Source of the DNA: Serratia liquefaciens
GTDB taxonomy: Bacteria > Pseudomonadota > Gammaproteobacteria > Enterobacterales > Enterobacteriaceae
Reading direction: 5' to 3'
Length of the DNA stretch: 64,000 nucleotides
Assembly: GCF_027594825.1 (NCBI RefSeq)
Contig: NZ_CP088930.1
Coordinates: 1,983,019 to 2,047,018 of the forward strand
Part shown: one piece after another, positions 36,115 to 46,354 of the stretch
How positions within the stretch are numbered: the first letter of the stretch is position 1
How the letters are laid out: each line of letters begins with the position of its first letter
Notes under the pieces: model-generated
What the model was told of the DNA's origin: nothing
Database searches by the model: none
The model's input: only the letters and a program-made list of their open reading frames with translations
Translations under genes and position numbers: made by a program

Positions 36115-37713
36115 ATGCAGAGCACGCCCAAAAAGGATGTCATGCTCATTGCCATCAGCCTGTGCAGCATCGCGCTGATTGCCAGCTGCCTGATGCTCTT
36201 CCCGATTCAGTCAGAGCGGGTCGCCACTACCATTTTTAACGCGGTCACCCGCCTGTTCGGTTCCACCATTCAGGTGCTGGTGCTGATGGCACTGCTGGTG
36301 GTGCTTTATCTGGCCTTGAGCAAATACGGCAATATCCGCCTTGGCGAAGGCAAGCCTCAGTACCCCACTCTGGCCTGGGTATTTATGTTCATTTGCGCCG
36401 GATTGGGTTCCTCAACCCTGTACTGGGGCGTGATGGAATGGGCTTATTACTATCAAACGCCGGGACTGAACATTGCCCCACGTACGCCAAAGGCGTTGGA
36501 ATACAGCATCAGCTACTCGTTCTTTCACTGGGGGTTAAGCGCCTGGGCAACCTATGCGCTGGCCTCGCTGATCATGGCCTATCACTTTCACGTCCGTAAA
36601 AATAAGGGCTTAAGTCTGTCCGGCATTATCTCGGCCATCACCGGCGCACGCGCCGACGGCCCTATAGGCCGGACGGTAGACCTTATTTTTCTGGTTGCCA
36701 CCGTGGGCGCGCTGACTATCTCGCTGGTGTTAACCGCCTCCACCTTCACCCGCGGGCTAACGGCACTCACCGGCATTCCGGATACCTTCACGGTACAGGC
36801 AGCGGTGATCCTGCTGGCCGCGGTCATTTTCTGTCTCAGCTCTTATATCGGCATCGACGGCGGCATGCAGCGGCTGAGCAAAATGGTCGGCTGGGGCGCG
36901 TTTATCTTCGCCGCACTGGTCCTGCTGGTCGGCCCGACCGAATTCACCATCAATAACACCGTTAATGCTATCGGCCTGACGGCGCAGAACTTCCTGCAGA
37001 TGAGCCTGTTTACCGATCCGATGGGAGACGGCAGCTTTAGCCGCAGCTGGACCGTGTTCTACTGGCTGTGGTGGATTTCCTATACGCCGGGCGTGGCGAT
37101 GTTTGTGACCCGGGTCTCTCGCGGGCGCAAGATCAAAGAGGTGATTTGGGCCCTGCTGCTCGGCAGCACCCTCGGTTGCTGGTTCTTTTTCGGCTCACTG
37201 GAAAGCTTCGCCATGCATCAGTTCATCAGCGGCCAGTTGAACGTGCCTGAGGTGCTCAATACCCAGGGCGGTGAAACGGCGGTGCAAATGCTGCTGATGT
37301 CACTGCCGCTGGGCAAACTGTTCCTCGCGGGCTACCTGTTTATCATGATTATTTTTCTGGCGTCGCATATGGATGCCGTCGCCTACACCATGGCAGCCAC
37401 CAGCACCCGGAATCTGCAGGAGGGGCAGGATCCCAGCCCGATGCTGCGGCTGTTTTGGTGCGTGGTGATCACCCTCATCCCGCTGTCGATCCTGTTTACC
37501 GGGGCCTCCCTGGACACCATGAAAACCACCGTCGTCCTGACCGCTTTGCCGTTCCTGCTAGTGCTGCTGGTAAAAACCTACGGTTTCGCCCGTTGGCTGA
37601 AACAGGATTACGCCGCGATACCGGCACACCTGATCGAAGTCAGCCGACCGACGTTGCCCCTTCCGTCTGAACCGCCGGCCGTTAGCCCGTTAAACAACAC
37701 AACCGTCGTCTGA
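36115..37713 (+). CDS. BCCT-family transporter, probably for carnitine/betaines
   Basis: The BCCT family carries quaternary ammonium compounds such as betaine, carnitine and choline. The 532-residue product has twelve hydrophobic segments and the family aromatic box in helix 8 ([20 protein letters not shown]). Position directly before cntA/cntB matches E. coli yeaV-yeaW-yeaX, so carnitine is the likely cargo. The C-terminal 35 residues are hydrophilic and Pro-rich. AGGAG lies 9 bases before the ATG. cntA follows after 41 bases. Confidence 0.88.
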   Translation: MQSTPKKDVMLIAISLCSIALIASCLMLFPIQSERVATTIFNAVTRLFGSTIQVLVLMALLVVLYLALSKYGNIRLGEGKPQYPTLAWVFMFICAGLGSSTLYWGVMEWAYYYQTPGLNIAPRTPKALEYSISYSFFHWGLSAWATYALASLIMAYHFHVRKNKGLSLSGIISAITGARADGPIGRTVDLIFLVATVGALTISLVLTASTFTRGLTALTGIPDTFTVQAAVILLAAVIFCLSSYIGIDGGMQRLSKMVGWGAFIFAALVLLVGPTEFTINNTVNAIGLTAQNFLQMSLFTDPMGDGSFSRSWTVFYWLWWISYTPGVAMFVTRVSRGRKIKEVIWALLLGSTLGCWFFFGSLESFAMHQFISGQLNVPEVLNTQGGETAVQMLLMSLPLGKLFLAGYLFIMIIFLASHMDAVAYTMAATSTRNLQEGQDPSPMLRLFWCVVITLIPLSILFTGASLDTMKTTVVLTALPFLLVLLVKTYGFARWLKQDYAAIPAHLIEVSRPTLPLPSEPPAVSPLNNTTVV

Positions 37714-37754
37714 AACACTCCCGTGGAATAAAAACAAATAAGAGGAAGGTTATT

Positions 37755-38879
37755 ATGAGCACTGCGATCCCCGTACTGACATTACCCAATGACTTCTGCG
37801 CCGATGCCCGCGAGGCGTATACCATTCCGGCGCAGTTTTATACTCACCCGGCTGCGTTCGATCATGAAAAAGAGCGCGTATTCGCCAACAGCTGGATCTG
37901 CGTGGCACACGGCAGTGAAGTTGCCCAGCCAAATGATTACATCACCCGCGAGATCATCGGCGAAAATATCCTGGTGGTCCGCGGCCGCGACAAGGAGTTG
38001 CGCGCCTTTTATAACGTTTGCCCACACCGGGGTCACCAATTGCTGTCAGGCGACGGCAAGGCCAAAAACGTCATCACCTGCCCGTACCACGCCTGGGCGT
38101 TCAAGCTCGACGGCGAACTGGCTCATGCACGCAACTGCGAGAACGTGCATAACTTCAATAAAGACATCGCCCATCTGACGCCGGTACGGGTAGAAGAATA
38201 CGGCGGGTTTATTTTTATCAACATGGATCCGCAGGCCGGCAGCGTAGAAGAGCAACTTCCAGGGCTGGCGGCAAAAGTGCGCGAAGCCTGCCCGACAGTA
38301 GATAACCTGAAGCTGGCGGCGCGCTTTACCACGCTCACCCCAGCCAACTGGAAGAACATCGTCGACAACTACCTCGAATGCTATCACTGCGCACCGGCAC
38401 ACCCCGGCTTTGCCGATTCAGTGCAGGTCGATCGCTACTGGCACACCCTGCACGGCAACTGGACGCTGCAATTTGGCTACGCCCGCCCTTCGGAACAATC
38501 ATTCAAATTCGAAGAAGGCAAAGATGCCAGCTTCCACGGCATCTGGCTGTGGCCTTGCACCATGTTCAATATCCCACCGTTGGAAGGGATGATGACGGTG
38601 ATTTATGAGTTCCCGGTCGATGCGGAAACCACCCTGCAACACTATGACATTTACTTCACCAACGAAGAGCTGACCGCCGAACAGCAGAGGTTGATCGAAT
38701 GGTATCGCGACGTATTCCGTCCGGAAGATCTGCGGCTGGTCGAGAGCGTGCAGAAAGGGTTGAAGTCACGCGGTTATCGCGGTCAGGGGCGGATTATGGC
38801 TGACGGTGCAGGCAGCGGCGTCAGCGAGCACGGCATCGCACACTTCCACAACCTGGTGGCGCAAGTCTTCCAGCCCTGA
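37755..38879 (+). CDS. cntA: Carnitine monooxygenase, Rieske oxygenase subunit
   Basis: CntA (YeaW in E. coli) is the Rieske-type oxygenase that splits L-carnitine into trimethylamine and malic semialdehyde. The 374-residue product equals E. coli YeaW and is highly similar throughout. Rieske ligands are Cys89, His91 (CPHRGHQ) and Cys109, His112 (CPYHAWA). The mononuclear iron segment NYLECYHCAPAHPGF gives His211 and His216. Glu208 stands where most ring hydroxylases have Asp, the known CntA trait. A good GAGGAAGG site precedes the ATG. CntB supplies electrons. Confidence 0.93.
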   Translation: MSTAIPVLTLPNDFCADAREAYTIPAQFYTHPAAFDHEKERVFANSWICVAHGSEVAQPNDYITREIIGENILVVRGRDKELRAFYNVCPHRGHQLLSGDGKAKNVITCPYHAWAFKLDGELAHARNCENVHNFNKDIAHLTPVRVEEYGGFIFINMDPQAGSVEEQLPGLAAKVREACPTVDNLKLAARFTTLTPANWKNIVDNYLECYHCAPAHPGFADSVQVDRYWHTLHGNWTLQFGYARPSEQSFKFEEGKDASFHGIWLWPCTMFNIPPLEGMMTVIYEFPVDAETTLQHYDIYFTNEELTAEQQRLIEWYRDVFRPEDLRLVESVQKGLKSRGYRGQGRIMADGAGSGVSEHGIAHFHNLVAQVFQP

Positions 38880-38939
38880 ATCTGCCAGGCGGTATAACCT
38901 GTTTTGCGCGGGCTCTGCCCGCGCTCTGGAGTGAATGAC

Positions 38940-39905
38940 ATGTCGAGTTATCGGATGTTGGATGTCCGCGTGATCGAAATCGAAACCGTTACCGCACAGG
39001 TAAAGCGTTTTACTCTGGAGGACCCGACGCAGCGGCCGTTGCCGACATTCAGCGGCGGCAGCCATATCATCGTGCAGATGCAGCAGGGCGAGCAGTGCTA
39101 CCGTAATGCCTACTCGCTGTTAAGTTCCCCTTTCGACCTGCACCGTTATCAGATTGCCGTGCGCCGCGAGTCTCCCTCTAAAGGCGGATCGGATTTCATG
39201 CATGACCGCGTAAAAATTGGCGACACGCTGACCATTAGCACGCCAAACAATCTGTTTGCGCTGGCACCCACCGCGGAACAACACCTGCTGATTGCCGGCG
39301 GCATCGGCATCACGCCGTTTCTGGCGCAGCTGCACGAGCTGCACCAGCGCGGTCAGCGTTACCGCTTGCACTATTGCTTTCACAGCGAAGAGCACAATGC
39401 TTTTCAAACGCAGCTGCAGGCGTCTCCTTTTGCCGAACATGTGCGCTATCACATTTCCAGTCAGGGTGGCCGTTTGGATGTGACGCGTCTGCTGGCCGAG
39501 GCGGAACCCGACGCCCACATCTATGTGTGTGGTCCTTCGGCGTTGAACGATGCGGTATTGCAGGCGGCGGCAGCGTTGGGAATTGCGCCAACACGTGTGC
39601 ACCGCGAAGCCTTTGCCGCAGCAAACAGCCAGGGGGGGGCTTTTACTCTGGTACTGGCACGCTCAGGCATTGAACTGGAGGTCGCGCCAAATATGACCAT
39701 TCTGCAGGCGTTGGAAAACAGCAAGGCGGCCAAAGTAGAATGCCTGTGCCGGGAGGGGATTTGCGGTACCTGTGAAACGCGAATTCTCGAAGGCGAAGCC
39801 GACCACCGCGATCAGTATCTGAGCGAGGAAGAGCGAGAGGCGCAACAGAGCCTATTGATCTGCTGCTCACGGGCCAGGGGACCACGGCTGGTGCTGGATT
39901 TGTAA
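38940..39905 (+). CDS. cntB: Carnitine monooxygenase reductase subunit
   Basis: CntB (YeaX) passes electrons from NAD(P)H through FMN and a 2Fe-2S cluster to CntA. The 321-residue product equals E. coli YeaX. Domains in order: flavin-binding barrel (about 1-105, with RNAYSLLSSPFDLHRYQIAV), nucleotide-binding domain (about 106-230, with LLIAGGIGITPFLAQLHEL), and a C-terminal plant-type ferredoxin with CLCREGICGTCETRILEGEA and a last Cys in LLICCSRARG. The ATG at 38940 follows GGAG by 8 bases. It is the last gene of the BCCT-cntA-cntB run. Confidence 0.92.
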   Translation: MSSYRMLDVRVIEIETVTAQVKRFTLEDPTQRPLPTFSGGSHIIVQMQQGEQCYRNAYSLLSSPFDLHRYQIAVRRESPSKGGSDFMHDRVKIGDTLTISTPNNLFALAPTAEQHLLIAGGIGITPFLAQLHELHQRGQRYRLHYCFHSEEHNAFQTQLQASPFAEHVRYHISSQGGRLDVTRLLAEAEPDAHIYVCGPSALNDAVLQAAAALGIAPTRVHREAFAAANSQGGAFTLVLARSGIELEVAPNMTILQALENSKAAKVECLCREGICGTCETRILEGEADHRDQYLSEEEREAQQSLLICCSRARGPRLVLDL

Positions 39906-39913
39906 TTCAGTGA

Positions 39914-39938
39914 GCCGCGTCCCTTCGTGGGGCGCGGC
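39914..39938. terminator. Hairpin between cntB and the convergent ABC operon
   Basis: A 10-bp stem (GCCGCGTCCC with GGGGCGCGGC, one G-T pair) closes around a 5-base loop in the 44 bases between the two convergent stops. No T-run is present. Confidence 0.5.
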
Positions 39939-39949
39939 CATGGTCGAAG

Positions 39950-41020
39950 CTAGGCCTTAGGGAAAATCCACAGGTGCTCTGCCGGCAGCGACAGCCGGCA
40001 AAGCGTCTGACCGCGCACTTCGGTGCCATAAGCCCGCACCACGAAATCTTCGGCAACGGTGCGGAACAGGTATTCCCAACGATCGCCCAGATACATGCTG
40101 GTCAGCAGTGGCAACTCCAGTTGGTTGCCCTGGGGATCTTCCCCCAGACGCACGCGTTCTACCCGGATCACCGCCGTGGCTTCATCACCGACGTTTACCC
40201 CTGCACCAGCCATGCCCCACAGCGCCCAGTCTTTCCCTTCGATGCGCGCTTTGCCCTCGCTCATCTCGGTGATTTTGCCGAACAGACGGTTATTACTGCC
40301 CATAAACTCGGCGGTAAACAGGGTCGAGGGAGAACCGTACATTTCCTGCGGCGTACCCTGCTGTTCGATCTTGCCGTTGTTGAGCAACAAAATACGATCG
40401 GAAATGGCCATCGCCTCGTTCTGATCGTGGGTCACCATCAGCGCCGACAACCCAAGCTTGATAATCAGTTCACGCAGGAACACCCGCGCCTCTTCGCGCA
40501 GCTTGGCATCAAGGTTAGATAGCGGCTCATCCAGCAGGATCACCGGCGGGTTGTACACCAGCGCCCGACCAATCGCCACGCGCTGCTGCTGGCCACCGGA
40601 CAGCTGATGCGGATGGCGTTTGCCCAGATGTCCCAGCCCCAGTTGATCCAGCACCCCTTGCACCCGCTGGGTAATTTCTGCCGAGGCGACTTTGCGTAAT
40701 TTCAGCGGGTAGGCGACATTCTCAAACACGGTTTTATGCGGCCACAGGGCATAAGACTGAAATACCAGGCCGAGGTTGCGCTCTTCCGCCGGGATCTCGC
40801 TGCGCGCAGTGCCGTCGTACACCTTATTGTTGCCAATGATAATGCTGCCCTGCGTTGGTTTTTCCAGCCCGGCGACCGCCCGCAGCAACGTCGTTTTACC
40901 GCTGCCCGACGGCCCCAGCAGCGAAACTACCTCGCCGCGCTTTAGCTGCATCGAAACGCCCTTCAGCACCGGGTTGTCGCCGTAGGTCAAATGCAGGTTC
41001 TCTACCGAAAGTTCAATCAT
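39950..41020 (-). CDS. ABC transporter ATP-binding protein (FbpC/AfuC type)
   Basis: This is the ATPase of an importer of the iron/polyamine/sugar-phosphate group. The 356-residue product has Walker [12 protein letters not shown], signature [15 protein letters not shown], Walker [14 protein letters not shown] and the switch His in [14 protein letters not shown]-terminal OB-like (TOBE) domain starts near residue 275. It overlaps the permease gene by 8 bases and is the last of three genes. The substrate cannot be read from the ATPase. Confidence 0.87.
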   Translation of the reverse strand: MIELSVENLHLTYGDNPVLKGVSMQLKRGEVVSLLGPSGSGKTTLLRAVAGLEKPTQGSIIIGNNKVYDGTARSEIPAEERNLGLVFQSYALWPHKTVFENVAYPLKLRKVASAEITQRVQGVLDQLGLGHLGKRHPHQLSGGQQQRVAIGRALVYNPPVILLDEPLSNLDAKLREEARVFLRELIIKLGLSALMVTHDQNEAMAISDRILLLNNGKIEQQGTPQEMYGSPSTLFTAEFMGSNNRLFGKITEMSEGKARIEGKDWALWGMAGAGVNVGDEATAVIRVERVRLGEDPQGNQLELPLLTSMYLGDRWEYLFRTVAEDFVVRAYGTEVRGQTLCRLSLPAEHLWIFPKA

Positions 41021-42782
41021 GTAATTTCACTCCAAAGCGCAAGGCGATCCCCAGCCCCAGCACCACCAGCAGGATGTTAATGAAGGAGAGTGCGGCCACG
41101 ATATCAATGGCACCCGCCGCCCACAGCGAAACCAGCATCGAACCTATGGTTTCGGTGCCTGGCGACAGCAGGTAAACCCCGGTGGAATACTCTCGCTCGA
41201 AAATCAGGAACATCAGCAGCCACGAGCCGATCAGGCCGTAGCGCGACAGCGGAATGGTCACGTGGCGGGTGATCTGCCCACGGGAGGCACCGGCACTGCG
41301 CGCCGCCTCTTCCAGTTCTGGGCCGACCTGCAACAGCGTCGAGGAGATCAACCGCAGGCCGTAGGCCATCCATACCACGGTATACGCCAGCCAAACGCTG
41401 AAGATGGTGCTGCGCAAAGAACGTAGCCAGACAATCAGGTTTTCCCGCAGCCATTCGGCGACCGGCAGGGCCGACAGCCAGCCCTCTTTCAGCGACTTGT
41501 CCAGCCACATCGGCAGGAACAGGAACACCCACAGGAACGCCAGCCCCGCCAGCAACCCCGGCACCGCACGCGGTACCAGCACGCTGTAATCGAGAAAACG
41601 GGTAGCGCCGTCGGGTTTGCGGTGCATGGCAATGCCGATGAACAGATAACAGACCACCGCCAGAGCACCGCCGATCACCCCAATCGCCATCGAGTTGACG
41701 ATGGCCCGCAACAGGTTGGGTTGCTGCCAGATGGTGCGGAAGGTATTGAGCGACAGCTCGTCCCAGAGAGAAACGCCCACGCCCCAGTTGGAGATAAAGG
41801 CACGCAGCACCACGCCCACCAGTGGTACACCTATGGTCACCGTCAGCCAAAACACCACCACCGCACCGGCAACCCAGCGCCATTTACCCAGCGGCAGCGC
41901 CCGCGCCTGAGACGCCTTGCCCTTGACGGTGACGAAACGGTTGGCGGTGCGCATCAGACGGCGCTGCAACATCACCAGCGGAATGGTGATGCAAATCAGC
42001 ACCACCGCCACCGCCGCCATCAGATGATAAGACGGCGTGCCCAGCTTGTTGGTCAGTTGATACAGGTAGGTCGCCAGCACCAGGTTACCTTCCGGATCGC
42101 CCAACACCAGCATCAGGCCGAACACCTCCAGCCCGAGAAAGAACAGCAATACGCCGGCATACAGAATCGAAGGGCGTACCATCGGCAAGCTGACGGCGGT
42201 CATGACCTGCAAGGGGGAAGCTCCCGCCGTACGAGCGGCCTCCTCCACGTCGGAGCCGACGCTGCGCAAGGCCGAAGAAATATAAAGGTAGGCGTGCGGC
42301 ACATGGGTTAACCCGGCAATGACCACGATGCTGGCCATCGAATAGATATTCCAGGGCACAAAGCCCAGCAGCGACTCCGCCCACAGCGAAAAGAAGCCTA
42401 CCGGCCCGGCGGCCACCACGTAGCCAAAACCCAGCACCATCGGCGAGACAAAAATCGGCACCAGGATCAGCGGCTCTATAAACCGGCGACCAGGCAGATC
42501 GGTTCTGACCATCAAAAAGGCCAGGATCCCCCCCAGCGGAATGGCGATCACCACCAGCCCAAAGGCCAGAATAAATCCGCTTTTCAGTGCTTTGTAAAAG
42601 TCAGGATCGGTGAAAATAAACTCGAACGCCTCAAGGCTAAAAACCTTGGAGGGCGAAAAAAAGGGGGCGGAGAGGAAACTTTGAATCACGATAAAGGACA
42701 GCGGTACGTAGATAACCAGTGCGGTTATCAACACCACCAAGCCACGCGGCAGGCTCTGCCACTTTCTACGCCATGTATTCAT
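41013..42782 (-). CDS. ABC transporter permease, fused two-domain (FbpB/AfuB type)
   Basis: The 589-residue membrane protein has about twelve hydrophobic segments in two homologous halves. Each half carries the permease contact loop that docks to the ATPase: EEAARTAGASPLQVMTAVSL in the first and EEAARSAGASRGQITRHVTI in the second. Such duplicated permeases are typical of ferric iron (FbpB, SfuB) and hexose-phosphate (AfuB) importers. The gene lies 82 bases after the binding-protein gene and overlaps the ATPase gene by 8 bases. Confidence 0.87.
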   Translation of the reverse strand: MNTWRRKWQSLPRGLVVLITALVIYVPLSFIVIQSFLSAPFFSPSKVFSLEAFEFIFTDPDFYKALKSGFILAFGLVVIAIPLGGILAFLMVRTDLPGRRFIEPLILVPIFVSPMVLGFGYVVAAGPVGFFSLWAESLLGFVPWNIYSMASIVVIAGLTHVPHAYLYISSALRSVGSDVEEAARTAGASPLQVMTAVSLPMVRPSILYAGVLLFFLGLEVFGLMLVLGDPEGNLVLATYLYQLTNKLGTPSYHLMAAVAVVLICITIPLVMLQRRLMRTANRFVTVKGKASQARALPLGKWRWVAGAVVVFWLTVTIGVPLVGVVLRAFISNWGVGVSLWDELSLNTFRTIWQQPNLLRAIVNSMAIGVIGGALAVVCYLFIGIAMHRKPDGATRFLDYSVLVPRAVPGLLAGLAFLWVFLFLPMWLDKSLKEGWLSALPVAEWLRENLIVWLRSLRSTIFSVWLAYTVVWMAYGLRLISSTLLQVGPELEEAARSAGASRGQITRHVTIPLSRYGLIGSWLLMFLIFEREYSTGVYLLSPGTETIGSMLVSLWAAGAIDIVAALSFINILLVVLGLGIALRFGVKLHD

Positions 42783-42864
42783 AATCTATCCCAATGGTTG
42801 TAAACATCGACCACCAAAGGGCGCGCGCCTCCCTGGCAGACGCGCGTCCGGAGCCTGTCCTTAT

Positions 42865-43953
42865 TTATTTTGCCGCGGCGGTACGCCACTGTTTGATGTA
42901 GTCCAGCCGTTTGGCCGGCTGCAGGTACTCCAACAGGCTCTCGTCTACTGGGATCGGCTTCAGCGCATTGCCAAGCATTTTGGTCATGCCGTCGATGTCG
43001 TTTTTACCTTCAATGTCATTACGGATAGAGGGAATATCCGCCTGGTTGGCGAGAATGCTCTGGCCCTTTTCCGACAGTACGTAGTTAAGCCACAGCTTGG
43101 CCGCATTGGCGTTGGCGGCCTCTTTGCTGATAAAGGACACGCGCGACAGCACCAGGGTGTAATCTTTCGGGTAAGCGATGCCCAGAGAAGGGTCTGTTTT
43201 GGCGCGTGCTTCGGCGTAGGAGCCCAGGATATTGAAACCAATCAGGTTTTCACCGGACGATACCCTTTCCATCATGGTACCGGTGGACGACTGCACGGCC
43301 AGGCCGCCTTTGGCGACGTCAGCCAGCGTAGCGAAATAGTTCGGGTCGGCCTTGAAGTCCTGCACCGACAGCATGAAACCCAACCCTGATTTTTCAATGT
43401 CATAGGTCGTGACTTTCTTTTTAAACTTGTCGGTTTGGCTGGCGATCAGCTTTGCCAGCGCAGCGTGCGAGTCCGGCACATCCCCCTGCGGGATCAGCCG
43501 TTTGTTATAAATGAAGACCACCGGCTCGTAGGTGGTGCCGTAGGCTTTCTCTTTCCAGACCGCCCACTTGGGCAATTGGCCCTGTTCCGGCGAAGCGTAT
43601 TCTTGCGCATAGTCGGTTGCCAGCTTCAGCGCGGTATCCATCGACGAACTCCACACCACGTCGCCGCTGGTGCCGCCCGCCGCCTGTTCGCTGATATAGC
43701 GGTTATACAGTTCGGTGCTGTTCATGTCGTTGTATTCGACCTTGACGCCCGGGTACAGCGCTTCGAACCCCTGAATCAGCGGCCCTGCGGCTTTGGTATC
43801 GGTGGTGGAATACACCACTACCTTGCCTTCTTTCTTCGCGCCATCCACAATTTTCTGGTAGTCGGCTGGATAGCCCGCGGGGAACTCAGCGTAAGCAGGC
43901 ACTGCACCCAGTACAGCCATCGCCACCATCGACGCGCCGATTTTTGTCAACAT
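42865..43953 (-). CDS. ABC transporter periplasmic binding protein (AfuA/FbpA-like)
   Basis: The 362-residue protein has a signal peptide (MLTKIGASMVAMAVLG, cleavage near AYA-E). The mature type II binding fold contains VVVYSTTDTKAAGPLIQGFE, YPGVKVEYNDMNSTELYNR and SGDVVWSSSMDTALK. The last resembles the Ser-rich ligand site of iron- or phosphate-sugar-binding relatives. The tyrosine pair that chelates Fe3+ in FbpA is not clearly evident, so a non-iron ligand such as an organophosphate is plausible. The ATG at 43951-43953 follows AGGAG. It is first in the three-gene operon; the role is unassigned. Confidence 0.85.
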   Translation of the reverse strand: MLTKIGASMVAMAVLGAVPAYAEFPAGYPADYQKIVDGAKKEGKVVVYSTTDTKAAGPLIQGFEALYPGVKVEYNDMNSTELYNRYISEQAAGGTSGDVVWSSSMDTALKLATDYAQEYASPEQGQLPKWAVWKEKAYGTTYEPVVFIYNKRLIPQGDVPDSHAALAKLIASQTDKFKKKVTTYDIEKSGLGFMLSVQDFKADPNYFATLADVAKGGLAVQSSTGTMMERVSSGENLIGFNILGSYAEARAKTDPSLGIAYPKDYTLVLSRVSFISKEAANANAAKLWLNYVLSEKGQSILANQADIPSIRNDIEGKNDIDGMTKMLGNALKPIPVDESLLEYLQPAKRLDYIKQWRTAAAK

Positions 43954-44071
43954 GATCAACTCCTGGTTACATTTAATAAACTAAAAATTAACATATAGTT
44001 AATAAGTGTTCTTACGCAACGCCGTTGATTTTTTATCTTCGTGTTTTGTGAGGTTGGGCGATTTTTGGGCA

Positions 44072-44098
44072 ACAAAAAGCCCGGCAAGGTGCCGGGCT
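44072..44098 (-). terminator. Terminator of tktA
   Basis: On the minus strand the stem AGCCCGGCA / TGCCGGGCT with a 3-base loop is followed by a TTTTTG tract. It lies 24 bases after the tktA stop. Confidence 0.88.
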
Positions 44099-44121
44099 GG
44101 GGTAACGCGACGCGAGATGCC

Positions 44122-46116
44122 TTATTTCAGCAGTGCCTGCGCCTTGGCCACCACGTTATCCACGGTGAAGCCGAACTCTTTGAACAGCTGCTCCGCCGGT
44201 GCAGACTCACCAAAGGTGGTCATGCCCACGATAGCGCCGTTCAGGCCCACGTACTTGTACCAGTAGTCCGCGATACCCGCTTCCACCGCCACGCGGGCCG
44301 TCACCGCCGCCGGCAGCACGGATTCACGGTAAGCCGCGTCCTGCTTGTCGAAGGCGTCGGTAGACGGCATCGACACCACGCGCACCTGGGTGCCCGCCGC
44401 GCTCAGCTTGTCTGCCGCTTCCACGGTGATACCCACTTCCGAACCGGTGGCAATCAGGATGACGTCCGGCGTACCGGCACAGTCCTTCAGCACGTAGCCG
44501 CCGCGGTAAACGTTGGCCAGCTGCTCCGCGGTACGCGGCTGCTGGGTCAGGTTCTGACGCGAGAAAATCAGCGTGGTCGGGCCGTCGTTGCGCTCGATGC
44601 CGTACTGCCAGGCAATCGCCGATTCCACCTGGTCACACGGACGCCAGGTGCTCATGTTCGGGGTCACGCGCAGGCTGGCAATCTGCTCAACCGGCTGGTG
44701 CGTCGGGCCGTCTTCGCCCAGACCGATGGAGTCATGGGTGTAGACGAACACGTTGCGGATTTTCATCAGCGCCGCCATGCGCACCGCGTTACGGGCGTAT
44801 TCCACGAACATCAGGAAGGTCGCAGAGTACGGCAGGAAGCCGCCGTGCAGCGCGATGCCGTTGGTGATGGCGGTCATGCCGAACTCGCGCACGCCGTAGT
44901 GGATGTAGTTACCCGCCGGGTCTACGTTCAGCGCTTTCGAGCCGGACCACATGGTCAGGTTGCTCGGTGCCAGGTCAGCGGAGCCGCCGAGGAATTCAGG
45001 CAGCACCTTGCCGAAGGCTTCCAGCGCGTTCTGCGAGGCCTTGCGGCTGGCGATGTTGGCCGGGTTGGCCTGCAGCTGCTCGACGAAGGCTTTGGCGTCG
45101 GCTTTCCAGCTGGCCGGCAGTTCGCCGTTCATGCGGCGTTTGAACTCGGCAGCCAGTTCCGGGAAGGCCTTGGCGTAGGCCGCAAACCTGTCGTTCCAGG
45201 CCGCTTCTTTCGCCTTGCCGGCTTCTTTGGCGTCCCACTGGGCATAGATGTCCTGCGGGATTTCGAAGGCGGCGTATTTCCAGCCCAGGGCTTCGCGGGT
45301 GGCAGCCACTTCGGCGGCGCCCAGCGCAGCACCGTGCACGTCGTGGGTACCGGCCTTGTTCGGGGAGCCGAAGCCAATCACGGTTTTGCACATCAGCAGG
45401 GACGGCTTGTCGGTGACCTTGCGGGCTTCTTCAATCGCGGCCTTGATGGCGTCAGGGTTGTGACCGTCCACGTGACGCACCACGTGCCAGCCGTAAGCTT
45501 CAAAGCGCTCGGCGGTGTTGTCGGTGAACCAGCCTTCCACGTGACCGTCGATGGAGATGCCGTTGTCATCGTAGAACGCGGTCAGTTTGCCGAGCTTGAG
45601 GGTACCGGCCAGGGAACAGACTTCGTGAGAGATGCCTTCCATCATGCAGCCGTCGCCCATAAAGGCGTAGGTGTGGTGGTCAACGACGTCATGGCCCGGG
45701 CGGTTGAACTGCGCGGCCAGGGTACGTTCGGCAATGGCGAAGCCGACGGCGTTGGCAATGCCCTGGCCCAGCGGACCGGTGGTGGTTTCCACGCCTGGGG
45801 TGTAGCCGTATTCCGGGTGACCCGGAGTTTTGGAGTGCAGCTGGCGGAAGTTTTCCAGCTCGCTCATCGGCAGGTCGTAGCCGGTGAGGTGCAACAGGCT
45901 GTAAATCAGCATGGAGCCATGGCCGTTGGAGAGGACGAAGCGGTCACGGTCAGCCCAGTGGGGGTTGGTCGGGTTGTGGTTCAGGTAGTCACGCCACAGG
46001 ACTTCGGCGATGTCCGCCATGCCCATAGGTGCACCCGGGTGGCCGGAATTTGCTTTTTGTACGGCGTCCATGCTGAGTGCGCGGATGGCGTTGGCAAGCT
46101 CTTTACGAGAGGACAT
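44122..46116 (-). CDS. tktA: Transketolase 1
   Basis: Transketolase moves two-carbon units between sugar phosphates in the pentose phosphate pathway with thiamine diphosphate. The 664-residue product (E. coli 663) has the N-terminal [18 protein letters not shown], the ThDP motif [18 protein letters not shown] with the closing Asn in FYDDNG, the central pyrimidine domain ([20 protein letters not shown]) and the C-terminal domain. It would use D-xylulose 5-phosphate made by the yia operon in this window. It is divergent from loiP, as in E. coli. Confidence 0.97.
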   Translation of the reverse strand: MSSRKELANAIRALSMDAVQKANSGHPGAPMGMADIAEVLWRDYLNHNPTNPHWADRDRFVLSNGHGSMLIYSLLHLTGYDLPMSELENFRQLHSKTPGHPEYGYTPGVETTTGPLGQGIANAVGFAIAERTLAAQFNRPGHDVVDHHTYAFMGDGCMMEGISHEVCSLAGTLKLGKLTAFYDDNGISIDGHVEGWFTDNTAERFEAYGWHVVRHVDGHNPDAIKAAIEEARKVTDKPSLLMCKTVIGFGSPNKAGTHDVHGAALGAAEVAATREALGWKYAAFEIPQDIYAQWDAKEAGKAKEAAWNDRFAAYAKAFPELAAEFKRRMNGELPASWKADAKAFVEQLQANPANIASRKASQNALEAFGKVLPEFLGGSADLAPSNLTMWSGSKALNVDPAGNYIHYGVREFGMTAITNGIALHGGFLPYSATFLMFVEYARNAVRMAALMKIRNVFVYTHDSIGLGEDGPTHQPVEQIASLRVTPNMSTWRPCDQVESAIAWQYGIERNDGPTTLIFSRQNLTQQPRTAEQLANVYRGGYVLKDCAGTPDVILIATGSEVGITVEAADKLSAAGTQVRVVSMPSTDAFDKQDAAYRESVLPAAVTARVAVEAGIADYWYKYVGLNGAIVGMTTFGESAPAEQLFKEFGFTVDNVVAKAQALLK

Positions 46117-46354
46117 GTTTTACTCCAGGTCGGATTAAAAAATCAGTCAAGTTTTCTATTTTCTCAGACTCCGCATTAAAACGGCAATCCCTAATACCAA
46201 ATGAGAGCGAGTTCACAACTTATTAGCACAATTGGTCGGTTTTTCGGAATAACACTATTTTCCCGATTGTCGGCGTACACTAGTCTCAAGCGGCAAGATT
46301 TCCCTAAACTAAAATGACACGACCCCCTTGTTACTCTCACAGGAAAATGGCTTT

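Noticed and set aside
42783..42864. Possible repeat element between binding-protein and permease genes
   Set aside because: The GC-rich stretch has only imperfect pairing, and no second copy was found in the window.
44041..46179. Very long open frame (about 710 codons) on the plus strand opposite tktA
   Set aside because: It is the complement of a high-GC, strongly conserved gene; the translation is rich in His, Arg, Gly and Val, has no recognisable domain, and no ribosome site or promoter was seen.
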